From Microcebus murinus (taxonomy: Eukaryota > Chordata > Mammalia > Primates > Cheirogaleidae): a DNA stretch of 64,000 nt. Positions 24,411-37,843 of the stretch are shown here, in pieces. Below the pieces are notes generated by a model. It saw nothing but the letters and a program-made list of their open reading frames with translations. It was not told where the DNA came from and did not search any database. Position numbers and translations under genes: made by a program. Numbering within the stretch: position 1 is the first letter of the stretch; each line of letters begins with the position of its first letter. Where the stretch lies: assembly GCF_040939455.1 (NCBI RefSeq), contig NC_134113.1, positions 12,448,501-12,512,500 of the forward strand, given 5' to 3'.

Positions 24411-25490
24411 ATGAAGAGTGGGACAAACAAGTTTTCTTGGACTCAGAGGAGGTGGCGATGAGAGCTGTTTGGGAAAGTTGTAGGGGGTGTGCTGGCAGTG
24501 GGCGTGGTCTGTCCTGTCCATCTCTCCCCCGGAGCGGACGATGCCACCGCCCAGGCCACAGGAGCCGGCAGATGATGGGCAGGGAAGCTCAAGCAGGGGC
24601 ATCGCCTGCCGTTAGAGGTAATGGCAGCACCTTCGCTTCCGCTTTGCTGCAGACGTTTTACAACCTCACAGGGAGGCAGGGGGCCCTTTCGCTCTGTCCT
24701 CACACACTGGGAGGCTCTCTCCCCAGGCACCTGGGGCTGCCCCCAGCCAGGGGGGAGGAACTGTGACACTGGGAAAGGCTCCCAGAGGGGCTCAAGGGTG
24801 CTCAGGGCCTGCATCGAGCCATCCCTGAGGTCAGCATGCCACTGCCGCTGCCCCGTCACACCACGTGAGTCAAGAATTTCCCTTCTCCCATTTGTGTAAG
24901 GGGCCAGGGTGCTCCTCTGTCCTTTGGGACCCAGAGCAGCTCCCCAGTCCCAACGGCTTCAGGGGACAGGGGCCTTTGAGCTGGCCCTGCACGTAGGGTG
25001 GGCTGTGGAGGGGTAGGAAGGGAGGGCATCCCTGATGGAAGAAACTGGGTAAGAGGAGGCTCAGCACCACCCTGTGTCCTTGGAAGGACAAGCAGTGACA
25101 TCTTCTGGTCCCTGGGAGTTCTAAGGGGAGGTTGGGACCACGCCCTACCTCCTCCTCCAGAACTGCCTGCCTCCCTCCCATCTTTGCATTTGTAGCCTAT
25201 GGTGACTGTCTCCGTTTCTTCTTTCCTTTCTTTTCATAGGATAATATTTTAAAATGTCAAGATATTTCAAAGTACAAACATCCCTGGACCCACCTCCTAG
25301 ACTGAACAAATGTTAAATGTTATTCTACTATGAATGTCTTCGGATTTTTTTTAGGAAAGAAAAACAAACACACAGTTTAAGTCCCATCTCTGGTACCCCC
25401 AGCACCAATAGCTCATTTCCTTCCCTCCCTTCTCAGAGGAATTGAAACTGGCTCTTGTGTTAGGTGCATGTGTCCTTCCTGTCCTGATCA
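24411..25490. other. GC-rich intergenic DNA, no gene seen
   Basis: Moderately GC-rich single-copy-looking sequence. Several overlapping open frames up to 138 codons occur on both strands, but none has a recognisable domain or a splice-consistent structure, so I treat them as chance. Confidence 0.5.
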
Positions 25491-25499
25491 GCTATCTAC

Positions 25500-25705
25500 A
25501 GGACAGGCAGTGTTGCCTCATGGTTAAGGGCATAGACTCAGTAGCTGGACTCCCTGGGTTTAAAGTCCAACTGTGCCACTTTCTAGCTTGCCCAACTGAC
25601 CTTGGGCAAGTTACTAAGCATTTCTTTGTCTCTTTCCAAGATGGAAATTAGGCAGGCAAAGCACTTACAGCAGTATCTAATACCTGGAAGGTACTATATG
25701 GGTTA
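25500..25705 (+). repeat. MIR SINE, nearly complete
   Basis: Sense MIR: 'caggcagtgttgcctcatgg', 'gactccctgggtttaaagtc', 'ttgggcaagttactaagcat'. One of the clearest MIRs in the window. Confidence 0.85.
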
Positions 25706-25709
25706 GTGG

Positions 25710-26063
25710 TGTCAACGGAAAAAAAGCCAAACCCTGTAAAATTATTTTAAAGAGATGTACTCTGAGCCAAATTTGAGGACCATGACCCGGAGCCACTGCC
25801 AAGAGGCCTTGAGCAAGTGGGCTTGCTGTGGCTGGGTTACAGTTCAGTTTTATACATTTTCAGAGAGACAGGGGTTACAGGCAAAGTCACAAATCAATAC
25901 ATGAGAGGCATACATTGGTTTGGCCCAAAAAGGTGGGACATCTCCAAGCAGGGGGGCTTACAGGTTATAGGTGGTTTTAAAGATTCTTTGGCTGGCAATT
26001 GGCTGAGAGAGTTAGACTTTATCTAGAAGACCAGAAAGGATATGCTTATTTTAGGATAAGGGT
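25710..26063 (-). mobile_element. ERV1-type LTR, copy C (3' part)
   Basis: Antisense copy beginning TGTCAACGG, the complement of the family's 3' terminus. The R-U5 and part of U3 match copies B and D ('ctgagccaaatttgaggacc', 'ttggtttggcccaaaaaggt'). After about 26063 the sequence diverges, so the 5' part of this LTR is missing or belongs to another subfamily; the remainder up to about 26330 is unassigned. Confidence 0.8.
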
Positions 26064-26097
26064 GTGAGCACTCTGGGAGGTCCAGACAGGAGGACAT

Positions 26098-26175
26098 TTT
26101 AAATTTACCATAGGCGCCTGCTAGGATGCTTTAAGATCCTTTAAATTTATGATAGGCATCTGCTAGGATGCTTGA
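26098..26175 (+). repeat. Short imperfect tandem duplication
   Basis: Two adjacent units of the form TTTAAATTTA..ATAGGC..CTGCTAGGATGCTT, with few differences between them. Confidence 0.6.
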
Positions 26176-26419
26176 GTTAAGACAGGGGCTTCGTATCTTT
26201 TAGGTGATGTTAATGCCATACCAGAATCAGGTTAAGCTTAGTGGGGATTTACCATTGGTCAGCCTGACCCAGCTGGCCTCCTTAGGAAGGAGTTTTTTAG
26301 CAAAAGAAAAAGATCAGAGTTTAGTCCTCAGTGGTTATCAGCCTTGAATAATATGTGGTGCTATATTGTGCTGCACTGTACTGGTACTGTTTTATTTTAT
26401 TTTAAAAATAAAATTTATT

Positions 26420-26762
26420 GGCCAGGCGTGGTGGCTCACGTCTATAATCCTAGCACTCTGGGAGGCTGAGGCAGGCGGATTGCTTGAGGTCAGGAGTTCG
26501 AAACCAGCCTGAGCAAGAGCAAGACCCCGTCTCTACTAAAAATAGAAAGAAATTAATTGGCCAACTAATATATATAGAAAAAATTAGCCGGGCATGGTGG
26601 CGCATGCCTGTAGTCCCAGCTATTCGGGAGGCTGAGGCAGCAGGATTGCTTGAGCCCAGGAGTTTGAGGTTGCTGTGAGCTAGGCTGATGTTACGGCACT
26701 CACTCTAGCCTGGGCAACAAAGCAAGACTCTGTCTCAAAATAAAATAAAATAAAATAAAATA
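26420..26762 (+). repeat. Lemur Alu, plus
   Basis: Full-length Alu with an (AAAAT)n tail. The diverged flanks AAAATAAAATTTATT and AAAAATAACATTTATT are a probable target duplication. Confidence 0.92.
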
Positions 26763-26784
26763 AAAATAACATTTATTATTACTA

Positions 26785-27275
<491 letters not shown>

Positions 27276-29465
27276 CCTTTTTTTGCTTCTCTTTATTTGG
27301 TGTACAACATTTATTGATTTGCATATGTTGAACCATCCCTGCATCCCTGGGATGAAACCCACTTAATCATGGTGAATTATCTTTTTGATGTTCTGTTGAA
27401 TTTAATTTGGTAGTATTTTGTTGAAGATTTTTGCATCTATATTCATAAAAGATATTGGTCTGCATTTTCCTTTTTCTGTCATGTTCTTTCCTGACTTTGG
27501 TATCAAGGTGATACTGGCTTCATAGAATGAGTTAGGGAAGATTTCCTCCTTCTCGATGTTGTGGAATAATTTCTGAAGGACAGAGGACAGGTACCAGTTC
27601 TTCTCTGAAGATCTGGTAGAATTTGGCTGTGAATCCATCTAGTGCATGGCTTTTTTTTTTTTTTTTTTTTTTTGGTGGGGGCATATATTTTTATCATTGC
27701 TTCATACTCACTACTCATTATTGGTCTGTTCAGGATCTCCATTTCTTCCTGATTCAAGCTTGGGGGGTTGTGTGTTTCCAAGAATTTAACCATTTCCTCT
27801 AGGTTTTCTTGTTTGTGTGTACAGAGGTTTTTGTAGTATCCACAGATGATATTTTGGATTTCTGTGGTATCAGTTGTAATATCTCATTTTTCACTTCTAA
27901 TTGAGCTTATTTGAGTCTTTTCTTTGTTCTTTTTTCTGGTTGATATGGTTGGTGGTCAATCAGTTTTGTTTATCTTTTCAAAGAAGTAACTTTTTGTTTT
28001 ATTGATCCTTTGTATTTTTTTTTTTTTTTGCTTCCATTTCAGTTAGTTCTGCTCTGAGCTTTTGTTATTTCTTTTATTCTGTTGGTTTTGGGTTTGGTTT
28101 GTTCTTCTTTTTCTAGTTTCTTGAGATGTGACATTAGGTTGTTAATTTGTGATCTTTCTGTCTTTCTGACGTAAGTGTTTAAGGCTATGAATTTTCCACC
28201 CAGCACTGCTTTTTCTGTATTCCATAGATTCTGAAAGCTTGTAATTCAGTTTGAGGGATGTTTTGATTTCCATCTTAATTTATTCATTGACCCAAGGATT
28301 GTTCAGCAGCAGGTGGTTTCATTTCCATAACTTTTTGTAGATTTGAGAGTTTCTCTTGGAATTGATTTCTTTTTGTATTCCACTGTGGACTGAGAACACA
28401 CATGGTATGATTTCAATTTTTCTGAATTTGCTGAGACTTGTTTTGTGGCCTAAGATATGATCAGTCTTAGAAAATGCCCCATGCGTTGATGAGAAGAATG
28501 CGTAGTTTTGGGGTAGAATGCTCTGTCAACGTCTGCTAGGTTCATTTGTTCTAGAGTCCCATGACGTCCAGTGTTTCTTTGTTTATTTTCTACTTCAGTG
28601 ATCTGTCCAGTCCTGTCACTAGGACGTTGAAGTCCCTAGCAATTATGATGCTACTCTTTATTTCTTTGCTTGGATCTAGTAGAATTTGTTTTATTTATCT
28701 GGGAGTTCTTGTGTTAGGTGTGAATGTATTTAGGATCTAGGATTTCTATGTCTTCTTGTTGAATTCCTCTTTTTACCATTATATAATGGCCATCTTTGTC
28801 TTTTTTAATTTAACCATTGTTGATTTAAAGTCTATTTTATCTGTATATGAAAATGACTACGCCTGCTCACTTTTGGTTTCCATTTGCATGGAATATTTTT
28901 TTTCAATCATTTTACCTTGAGTCTATGTGAATCCTTGTGAATTAGATGGGTTTCTTGGAGACAGTATATACTTGGATTCTGTTTTTTCATCCATTCAACC
29001 AGTCTATGTCTTTTAAGTGGGCATTAAGAGTGTTCATATTCAGTGTTTGTATTGATACATGGATACTGTTTGGTTTATCGTGTTGAATGATACCTTGTGG
29101 TTCCATGTGTGCTACTGATTTAGAAGGCCTGCGAGCTTTAACTTTCGGATGTTTTTACGCTGGTCGGTATCTATTACTCTGTTCCATGTATAATGCACTT
29201 TTGCGCATTTCCTGTAGGGCAGGTCTAGTAGTGACAAATTCCCTTAGTGTTTGCTTGTCTGGGAAAGACTTTATTTCTCCATCATTTATGAAACTTACTT
29301 TTGCAGGATACAAAATCCTTGGCTGGCAGTTGTTCTGTTTAAGAAGACTAAAAATGGAGCCCCAGTCCCTTCTGGCTTGTAAGCTCTCTTTTGAGAAGTC
29401 TGCTGTTAGCCTGATGAGTTTTCCTTTGTAGGTTAGTTGTTGCTTTCATCTTGCTGCTTATAGAA
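27276..29465 (-). repeat. L1 LINE, inverted ORF2 segment
   Basis: About 2.2 kb of antisense L1 ORF2. Minus-strand frames still show reverse-transcriptase segments, such as [19 protein letters not shown] near 27500, and the sequence continues into the region preceding it ('cttctggcttgtaagctctc' near 29370). Frameshifts and expanded T runs (27651-27674, 28013-28029) show it is dead. Confidence 0.9.
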
Positions 29466-29487
29466 CAGCTTCATTGGTAGCTTTTCA

Positions 29488-29606
29488 ACAAATTGCCTTT
29501 TCAACAGATTGTGCGGGAGTAACTAGACACCCACAGACAAAAACAAAACCTTGAACTAAGTCTCACACCTTGCACAAAAAGGAACTCAAAATGGATCGTG
29601 GACTTA
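29488..29606 (+). repeat. L1 LINE, short sense segment
   Basis: Sense L1 ORF2 C-terminal region ('ctcaaaatggatcgtggact' preceding 'taaatgtaaaa'). It directly follows the inverted segment, as in an L1 with a 5' inversion. No 3' UTR or A tail follows. Confidence 0.75.
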
Positions 29607-30479
29607 AATGTAAAATCCCCAGAGGGCGTCCAGCTTTCCCTAGGGTTTCCTAAATTTCCCAGGTGCCCAGAGGTTTTTGCACAGACCTGGGATTCAGCTC
29701 TCATTCTGCCTTTCCTCGGCCCAGCACCCCCCACCCCATGGCCTCATGGTCTTCAGAATATCTGCCGTGATAGGGCTCCACAGAGCCACCCACTCCCTGT
29801 GACCCCAGCTCTGCCTTCCTCCACCTCTCTCTGTTTTATGCTTAGTCAGGGGAGCCACAGGGCAAAAATGCCTGGTCCCCAAGTGTCCCAGGAGGTCCTC
29901 ACTGATGACATCCTTGAGAAGGATGGACAGCCATGTCTCCAAGGCACAACCGCAGTGCCAGATGGCCGGACTGTCACCAGTCTCTGAGGGCCGAGCTCTC
30001 AGGCTGAGTCCAGGCCATGGGTCCAGACCCTCATCACCTCATCCCTCAGTGCCCAGCGGCCCACCCAGCGTGAACGTCCCCGCAAGGTCTGTCCTTTCTG
30101 GCCATCAGGCTCCAGTTGTGGCTACCCTGTTCCATAAAATGTATTTGAATGACTTTGAACTTCAGATGGAAGGGATCAGAGTTCTTTTCCCTCTTCTCTC
30201 TGGAGGTCCTGCTCATATGTAAAGCTGGCTACAAATAAATAAGCAAAAAACCATGATCTAATGAGGGAGGATTGACATCGCATTATTCTCCCAGTCTCTA
30301 AATTCTAGGCACTTGCTTAGGACCAGCTTCCTGGGACTTGAAAAAGCTACTTAGTTTCCACCCAGCCCAAACCTGCCCCTCCCCCAGTCTTCTTAGGGGC
30401 AACATCTGGGACCATTTAAGCATGAAAGTAAACAATGGTAGTAACAAATTACAAACACTGAACAAAGTAGGAATCATTG
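29607..30479. other. Intergenic DNA, nothing recognised
   Basis: Single-copy-looking sequence of mixed composition. I found no exon, RNA gene or repeat that I could name. Confidence 0.5.
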
Positions 30480-31395
30480 TGTCCACTGATGAAAGTAAAT
30501 AATGGGCTAGAAGGGAAAGTGCTTCCTTACAGAAGAAAGGCAACCAATAAATGGAGAAAAAATGACACAGCCACCATGTGGCAATCATTATCCCAACAGA
30601 GACTCAGGCCCCCATGGTCAGGGGATGCTAACGCTAGTGGGCGGGCTTTGAGGAGTAACAGGATAGTTACATAGTCTCAGATTAGCTCTGCACAAGATAC
30701 TTATTAATTACAGAGGGAAAAAACAGTAATGGAACAGCGGAGCAACCTGGAAGATGCTGGTTCGCACAAGTGATCAAAGTGAACCTCGCCAGTAACAGGA
30801 CAAATGACACCATGAACTTCCCCAGGTGAGGTACTGAGGTGAAAAAGCATCACTCCTGCGGCATTCTTACCAAAAGTGCATAACCTGAATCTCGGTATGA
30901 GGAAACATCAGGACAAGCCCCAAATTAAGGACATCCTGCAAAATATAACTGGCTTGCACTCTTAAAAAAAAATGCTAGTGTCATGAAGTGTGCACGAATG
31001 AGCACACACACACGCTGCTGAGGAGCTGTCGTACGTCAACTGAGACTGAAAAGACCTAACAGTGTATGGCAATGCACAATGCTGGATTTTCTTTTGTATA
31101 GATGACATTATTGGGACAGCTGGTGGAATCTGCTGAGGTTGTAGAGTAGATAACAGTATCGTATTTATGTTCATTTCCTGATTTTGATCTGCAGCTAACT
31201 CTAAATGGCTCTTGCAGACGCTGTGTGCCCACTTAGGTACATCGAGAGAGAGGGACAGAGGGCGGGACTGTGTGGGACATGTGCACATTTGGGGAATTTG
31301 GGTGAAGGGCACATGATAATTCTTTGCATTATTCTTGCAACTTTTCTCTAAATCTAAAATTATGCAAAAAAGCAAAGTTAGAATAAAAAAAAGAA
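30480..31395 (+). repeat. Old L1 3' region
   Basis: Resembles a mammalian L1M 3' UTR in sense: 'atgaggaaacatcaggacaa', 'tgcaaaatataactggcttg', and the end 'tctctaaatctaaaattatg' before an A-rich tail. The 5' limit is approximate. Confidence 0.65.
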
Positions 31396-31714
31396 AAACT
31401 CCTCATTAGCTTCATTCCTCTCACACCTGCACCGGGCTCTCCAGGCATTCCTTCCTCCCAGCGGTGACTTTTCCTAAAGCCCCGTGGCCCACGAGCCAGG
31501 GGGATGTGGGAGTGAATAACCTGCCCCTGCAATCTTTGGGGGTCTGGGGAGGGTGAGATAGGCACACACCCATCTCTATCCTGCACGCGTAGTTGGGCCT
31601 TGGTGGTCCCTTGTGAGTTTGTAGTGAGGGTGGTTGCTTCACAAGCAAAAAAAAGATCTTAAATCTCAACGAATTTTCCTTAGAAAAGAACTTACATATC
31701 AAAGTGCCCTTTGC

Positions 31715-31890
31715 ATAAAGCACTTACATGTGAGCCATCTCATCTAATGTATACAGCCGTCTTCTCAAATAGGAACTTATTTAATTCTACCAAGACACAA
31801 CTTACTTCTTGGAAGAGAAACTGAAGCTCAGAGGGATACATTCACTTGCCCCACAACGGACGACAAGTAACTGTACGTGGGGACGCTGAG
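31715..31890 (-). repeat. MIR SINE fragment
   Basis: Antisense MIR: 'gtgagccatctcatctaatg' and 'gaagagaaactgaagctcag'. Confidence 0.65.
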
Positions 31891-31919
31891 GTCTGAGCCT
31901 CTATTAATAATCACACGGT

Positions 31920-32090
31920 TCTTGGGGTTGGGAGGGGCGGGGCCGTGGTCTGATGAGGACGTTTCCAGGAAGGCGGTGGTCGGCCTTACCCGCCGGCCCC
32001 AGGTGTCTGGTGGGCGTGGCCGCAGCTCGGGGCTCGGTGAGGCCTTCCTCCACGTAACCACTAGAGGGCGCCGCCCGCCCAGTTCAGAAG
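31920..32090. promoter_or_regulatory. Small GC-rich patch with an Sp1 box
   Basis: GC-rich, CpG-containing block outside any repeat, with GGGAGGGGCGGGGCCG (about 31929-31944) and GGTGGGCGTGGCCGC (about 32010-32024). Its right end carries the CTCF-like motif listed next. It could be a regulatory element; nothing shows that it is a promoter. Confidence 0.4.
32055..32072 (+). promoter_or_regulatory. CTCF-like motif, plus orientation
   Basis: TAACCACTAGAGGGCGCC matches the CTCF core (CCA-C-T-AG-A-GGGC-GC). It lies in unique GC-rich sequence, not in a repeat. Confidence 0.55.
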
Positions 32091-33297
32091 TACTTTTTTG
32101 CCCTTGAATTTAGGTAAGGTCAGGGGGAGAACCTAAAGAAGCTTAAGCTTCAGGGCTTCTCACCTGTGCAGACCCCTTGTACTTTTGTACCCAACTTTGC
32201 ATTTGTAATCTTTTGTCATTTTTCCAAAGGAGGGCTTCCTGAATAAGCTTCAGACTCCCACAATCTGTAGTCACCCCTGCTCTGTGAACAGTAACTCAGG
32301 GGGGAGCCGGGATGGTGTGGTCTTGAGCAGCACAGAGTGCAGGTTTCCAAGGGATCTGCCCACCTCCCGCGCCCCCGTGGTTGTGGGCACCCAGAGAGCT
32401 GGGGCTCTGCCCTGTTTGACTCGACCCTCTGCTGTGTAGAAGGTGGTGAGCTGTCTGGAGATGTTTGTTGAATGAACAAAGTAAGGGAGGTAAACCACCC
32501 CCCAGGGCTTTGGTCTTCTCTTTGGGTCTCAGTTTCCCAACTTTAAGGTGGGGGTTGGCGTTGGACTAGAGATCATCTCCAAGGTTCCTTCCCGGCAGGT
32601 GCTTACTCTGAAATACCCTCCCTGTGCTCTTGCCCCTCCTCCACTCTGCCAGCGGCCCTTTCATTTGGGTTTATTTCTCTGTTTCTGCTCTTCCCTCCAG
32701 CCCCTGCCTTAGGGTGGCTAGAGCCCCCTAGGCTTTGCTAACACCTTTGGGGGAGGCCTTGAGCTCTCAGGGACTGTGGTTTTCTGGGTTTCTGTGTCTG
32801 AGGAACCGAGGATAGCATTGACCGAACACCGTGGGCAGGGGAGAGGGGCTGGGCTCAGTGCCAGGAAGGGATCTGCTGCCTCCATCAGCGTCGCTCCTCC
32901 CCCCACCCCGCCCTGCAACCCGGCTTTTGAGGCCAGGTCAGCACAGGGACAGCCAAGGACTGAGAGGACAGCCCTCTGACTCCTTGGACGCCGCTGCTCT
33001 GATGGCTCCTTCGAGTCTGCTCCTTCCGGAGCCTGCCCCATCGTTACTGGGGGTCTCGCGTTCCCTCCTCTGCCCTCCTTGCTCTGCGAACTCTCCTGGC
33101 AACCTCCGCCACTGCCCGGGGTCCATCATGGACACCCCGGGGACTCGCACGTCTCTGCAGCCACCTGCCCTCTCTGAGCTCCAGACCCGCCTCACCATCA
33201 CCTGCCACCGGCACCTCCAGCTCAGGCATCCGACATTGCTGTCAACTCTGATGAGCTATAATTTATATAAAATCCATCATTTTATTATTATTATTAT
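32091..33297. other. Intergenic DNA, no gene seen
   Basis: Moderately GC-rich single-copy-looking DNA with no recognised repeat. Long overlapping frames around 32.7-33.3 kb have no domain. The last 60 bp run into a TTATTA/TTTTA-rich tract, the tail of the following Alu. Confidence 0.5.
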
Positions 33298-33629
<332 letters not shown>

Positions 33630-33697
33630 AGGCCATAACTCCTAATGGAGAGCCCTTGTCTTTTTATTTGGGAAGGGGACTCCTCTCCGGGGCCTTC

Positions 33698-34135
33698 TGT
33701 TAGAGGCAAGGACCCTCAAAGACCCTCAACTCTCTTATGACTCGTCCTACACACGGACTTTGCCCTGGAAAATTCTAGCTATAGCTCTGAGAAGAATGCA
33801 TTCCATGACGTGCTGACCACGGGATGCTCCAGGGTGTGCTGACTGCAATTGTTCCCGACCACCTGCCAGGTTGGAGATGAGTAACCAGTCAAAAACAGGA
33901 TACCGATAAGACGCTGATTGGGGCTGATTAACCCAGACCCAAGCCTCATCGTCAACACTCTATTTTTTTTGCCTCTACTTCTTTGTTTTTGTATGCTTAT
34001 AAAACCTACTAAGAATCTAAGTAAGGCAGACCTTGACAATCATTCGCTTGGTCTCGTTTCTTTCTCTCGCTCATCTCTTTCAGGCACGGTCCCCCTCGCC
34101 CCCGCGAGTAACAGAAGGTCCCGCAGGTCGAGACA
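33698..34135 (+). mobile_element. Solo LTR, class II (ERV2/ERVK-like)
   Basis: A 438-bp LTR beginning TGTTAGAGGC and ending GGTCGAGACA, flanked by an exact 6-bp duplication GCCTTC at 33692-33697 and 34136-34141. Six-base duplications and the TG...CA ends fit class II (betaretrovirus-like) elements. A TATAAAA box lies at 33998-34004 and a CT-rich stretch follows. There is no internal viral sequence, so it is a recombination product of an old provirus. The family name is not known to me. Confidence 0.85.
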
Positions 34136-34141
34136 GCCTTC

Positions 34142-35267
34142 CACCTGCCTCTCATGGGCCAGAGCCATGTCACATGACTCCCTCTCTGTGGGGGAATCTG
34201 AGCAGGTGAGGGACTTTCCAGCTGCTATAGCAGAGGGAGGAAGGGTGTTGCAGATGGCTTTGGGTAGTCAATTCCTGGGGTCAGCTACAGTCATCTCTTA
34301 CCACCTACCCAGACTGTTGCCTGCATTCTCACCTGCACATTCCTGTGGACCCCAGGTCTGCCCGAGGGGCAGTAAGAAACCATCACACCTAGCAAGTCAA
34401 CAGTGACACAAATGGTGACAATGCTAGCAATGCTGTTAGGCGTGTAACTTGTATCTGGAGCATTCAGGATGTGTGAGGTGTAATCACAAAAGCCTGTTAC
34501 TATTTGGTTGTGGAGATAAGGTATGGGGATGTGGAAGGAGACGGAAAAGAGGTCAGAAAGTTCTTAGGTGCTGTAAGTGTCACCGTATGGTGTCATGATC
34601 TTTGGCACAGCTCGACATTGGAGCTGACTCTTTCTCTCCAGGCACTTGGTGGGTTCTCTGCAGACTCCCTGCTGCCTTCAGCCCCACCCTCTTCCCCTGG
34701 GTCCTGCTACCCCACCAGCTCCCGGACGCCCGCCGCCCACTCGCACACTCACGACCCTCTCCCTTGGTGGAGGTCCCCTGGCTGAGACTCTGTGTCCTTT
34801 TGCGGGAGCAGACCCCGAGCTGAACGTCCAGGGACGCGTGGTCTATGAAGGAGGTGCTCCACAGGGAGCGGGAGGGCCGGGCAAGGTGAGACTGGAGGGG
34901 CAGCGTGGAATCCGTGGCTCTGGAGTACGTGTTAGACCTCAGAGTTCGTCCAACTCGGCAAGGCTTTCGTGTTTCCATATTGCCTGAGCTTTCATATTTT
35001 TGTGCCACTTAGTCCATGGTGACTAACGGCTGCCACCTGGGGACCGTGGCGCTGCTTAGCAACTCTAGTCACCCAAGGGCGGGCTTCCAAAGAGACTTAG
35101 CAGGTGCAGCCTTTACAAGCAAAGCACCTGGAAGCTGGGGGATGGGCACACCTGACCGGTTGGAGCCATGAAAAGAATGTGAATAGAGCAGACTGTGTCC
35201 CCAACACCATCCTTACCAGGCCCTGGGGCTGTTCATTTTATTGTCCAAACTGGTTTTTCCAGAGATC
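34142..35267. other. Intergenic DNA, nothing recognised
   Basis: Single-copy-looking sequence. Open frames of up to about 160 codons overlap on both strands without domains or exon structure. Confidence 0.5.
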
Positions 35268-35313
35268 CAGCTCTATCCTATTTATCAGATCAGCTCTATC
35301 CTGTTTATCAGAT
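35268..35313 (+). repeat. 23-bp tandem duplication with GATA motifs
   Basis: Two adjacent 23-bp units (35268-35290 and 35291-35313) of the form CAGCTCTATCCTRTTTATCA-GAT, differing at one base. Each contains TTTATCAG, the complement of the GATA-factor site CTGATAAA. Confidence 0.85.
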
Positions 35314-35940
35314 CCTAGCATTCCGCTTCTAACACTCTTTCTGAGAGGCCGAGGCCTGTTGCAGTGGGAGGAAGGGTATTTGGAGAGTGTCCCTGTGCCC
35401 GAGGCCACCACTGTCCCCCCACGTCCCCCTCCATTCTTCCAACCTCCATCACGACTCATCACCATCCAGTAAACTTTGACACACACTTTGTGTATTTCCA
35501 TAATGTTGTCAGCCGCCCATATAGCATCGGGAATATATTTCCCCGTTTTAGAGTGCTGGTAACTCAATTTATAGCAATTTATTCCACAAAAGCAGATAGT
35601 AACTCAACTGGTGAGAGGAGAAAAGAAAAAAAAAAAAAAAAAGACTGTACCAACCCACTGCTGTTTCTCAGCGCCGGAAATCAGAATGGTAATGCCCGGA
35701 ATGGATTTCTGCAAGTAATAGGCTCGGTCGGCGGACATGTGAGCAGAGTTAAATGCCTTTTAAGTAAATCTCAGCGTGAGTTATCTGTTCACTCAGACGC
35801 GCGCACGGAGCCCGGGCGGCTGTGTGGACAGACGGCACACGCTGCAGCTTTCATTATCCCACACTGAGATTCTTTGTGAACACCCACAGTCAAAGAGGCT
35901 GTGTGTTTTCTGATTGCTGTGACAGGTGGCCACCAGGGCG
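35314..35940. other. Single-copy DNA, possibly conserved
   Basis: Repeat-free stretch whose AT-rich parts (about 35480-35600 and 35740-35780) contain motifs such as CCATAATG and TTTTAAGTAAATC. The A-run at 35626-35643 is the only simple repeat. No exon is seen. Confidence 0.4.
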
Positions 35941-36120
35941 AGGCTGAGGCATTCCTTCATTCATTTGTTCCCCAAGCCTTTGTGAGGCCCAAGAAGACAA
36001 GCCAGGCATTATGCCAGGCCCTGAAGGTGCAGAGATGCAGAGTTAATCAGATGAGCCCCCTGCCCGATGGAGCTCACGGTCTCGTGCAGACACAGGGCGA
36101 CAGACAGATCGGGTGATGGC
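35941..36120 (-). repeat. L2 3'-end fragment
   Basis: Antisense L2: 'ttccttcattcatttgttcc', 'caggcattatgccaggccct', 'gatggagctcacggtctcgt'. Confidence 0.6.
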
Positions 36121-36129
36121 GTGTACCAG

Positions 36130-36370
36130 GCCGTGGGAGCAGGCGAGGTCGTGGGCTCCGGGGTCAGACTGCCCGTGTGTGAGTCCTGCCACTTATTGCG
36201 CGAGATGCTTAACCTCAGTTTCCTCATCTATAAAATGGGGCTAGAAATGCTTTTTGCCTAGAAGTGGATGCAGGGATTAAATGACAAAGTGACTATAAAA
36301 TGCATGGCAGAGTGCCGGGTGACAGTAAGTGCTCCATAAACGCCACTTGTTGCTACCGTTATTTCTGACA
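36130..36370 (+). repeat. MIR SINE
   Basis: Sense MIR: 'gtgagtcctgccacttattg', 'aacctcagtttcctcatcta', then 'gtaagtgctccataaacgcc'. Confidence 0.8.
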
Positions 36371-36561
36371 CCCACCCAGGAATGCATGCAAGGAGGGTCA
36401 GGAGTGTCTTGATGGAGCAGGTGATGTTTGTTCAGAGATTCGAGTGGTGTGGGTGCCTCTAAGTCGGGAAAGGGACTGTGTGTGGAGGGAGAGGGGTGAG
36501 CCAAGGCTCAGGGTGGGCTCGGCGCAGGCAGCAGAGCACGCTGGGAAGGCTTTGGAGGTGG

Positions 36562-37302
<741 letters not shown>

Positions 37303-37494
37303 GAGTTCTTGGAAAGCCAGTTCTACAGGCCATGTTTCCCTATTTAGTAGCTGTGTGATCTTGAGAGGTATAAAGTTGGGGCAATAATGGCTAACTCTTG
37401 GGATCTTTGTATGGATTAATTTGGGGAATATGTTGTGTCACAGTGACAGAGAATGCTGAAGACTGTGGTTACTTAGGGAAATACTGGAGCAGAA

Positions 37495-37826
37495 GGCCGG
37501 GCGAGGTGGCTCACGCCTGTAATCCTAGCACTCTGGGAGGCCGAGGCAGGTGGATCGCTCAAGGTCAGGAGTTCAAAACCAGCCTGAGCAACAGCGAGAT
37601 CCCATCTCTACTATAAATAGAAAGAAATTAATTGGCCAACTAATATATATATATATAAATTATCCAGGCATGGTGGCGCATACCTGTAGTCCCAGCTACT
37701 TGGGAGGCTGAGGCAGGAGGATTGCTTGAGCCCAGGAGTTTGAGGTTGCTGTGAGTTAGGCTGACGCCACGGCACTCACTCTAGCCTGGGCAACAAATCG
37801 AGACTCTGTCTCAGAAATACAAAAAA
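37495..37826 (+). repeat. Lemur Alu, plus
   Basis: Target duplication GAAATACTGGAGCAGAA (17 bp, exact) at 37478-37494 and 37827-37843. Confidence 0.96.
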
Positions 37827-37843
37827 GAAATACTGGAGCAGAA

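Noticed and set aside
35935..35955. CTCF-like GGCCACCAGGGCGAGG
   Set aside because: Partial match only: the G-rich half of the motif is shortened compared with the two motifs reported.
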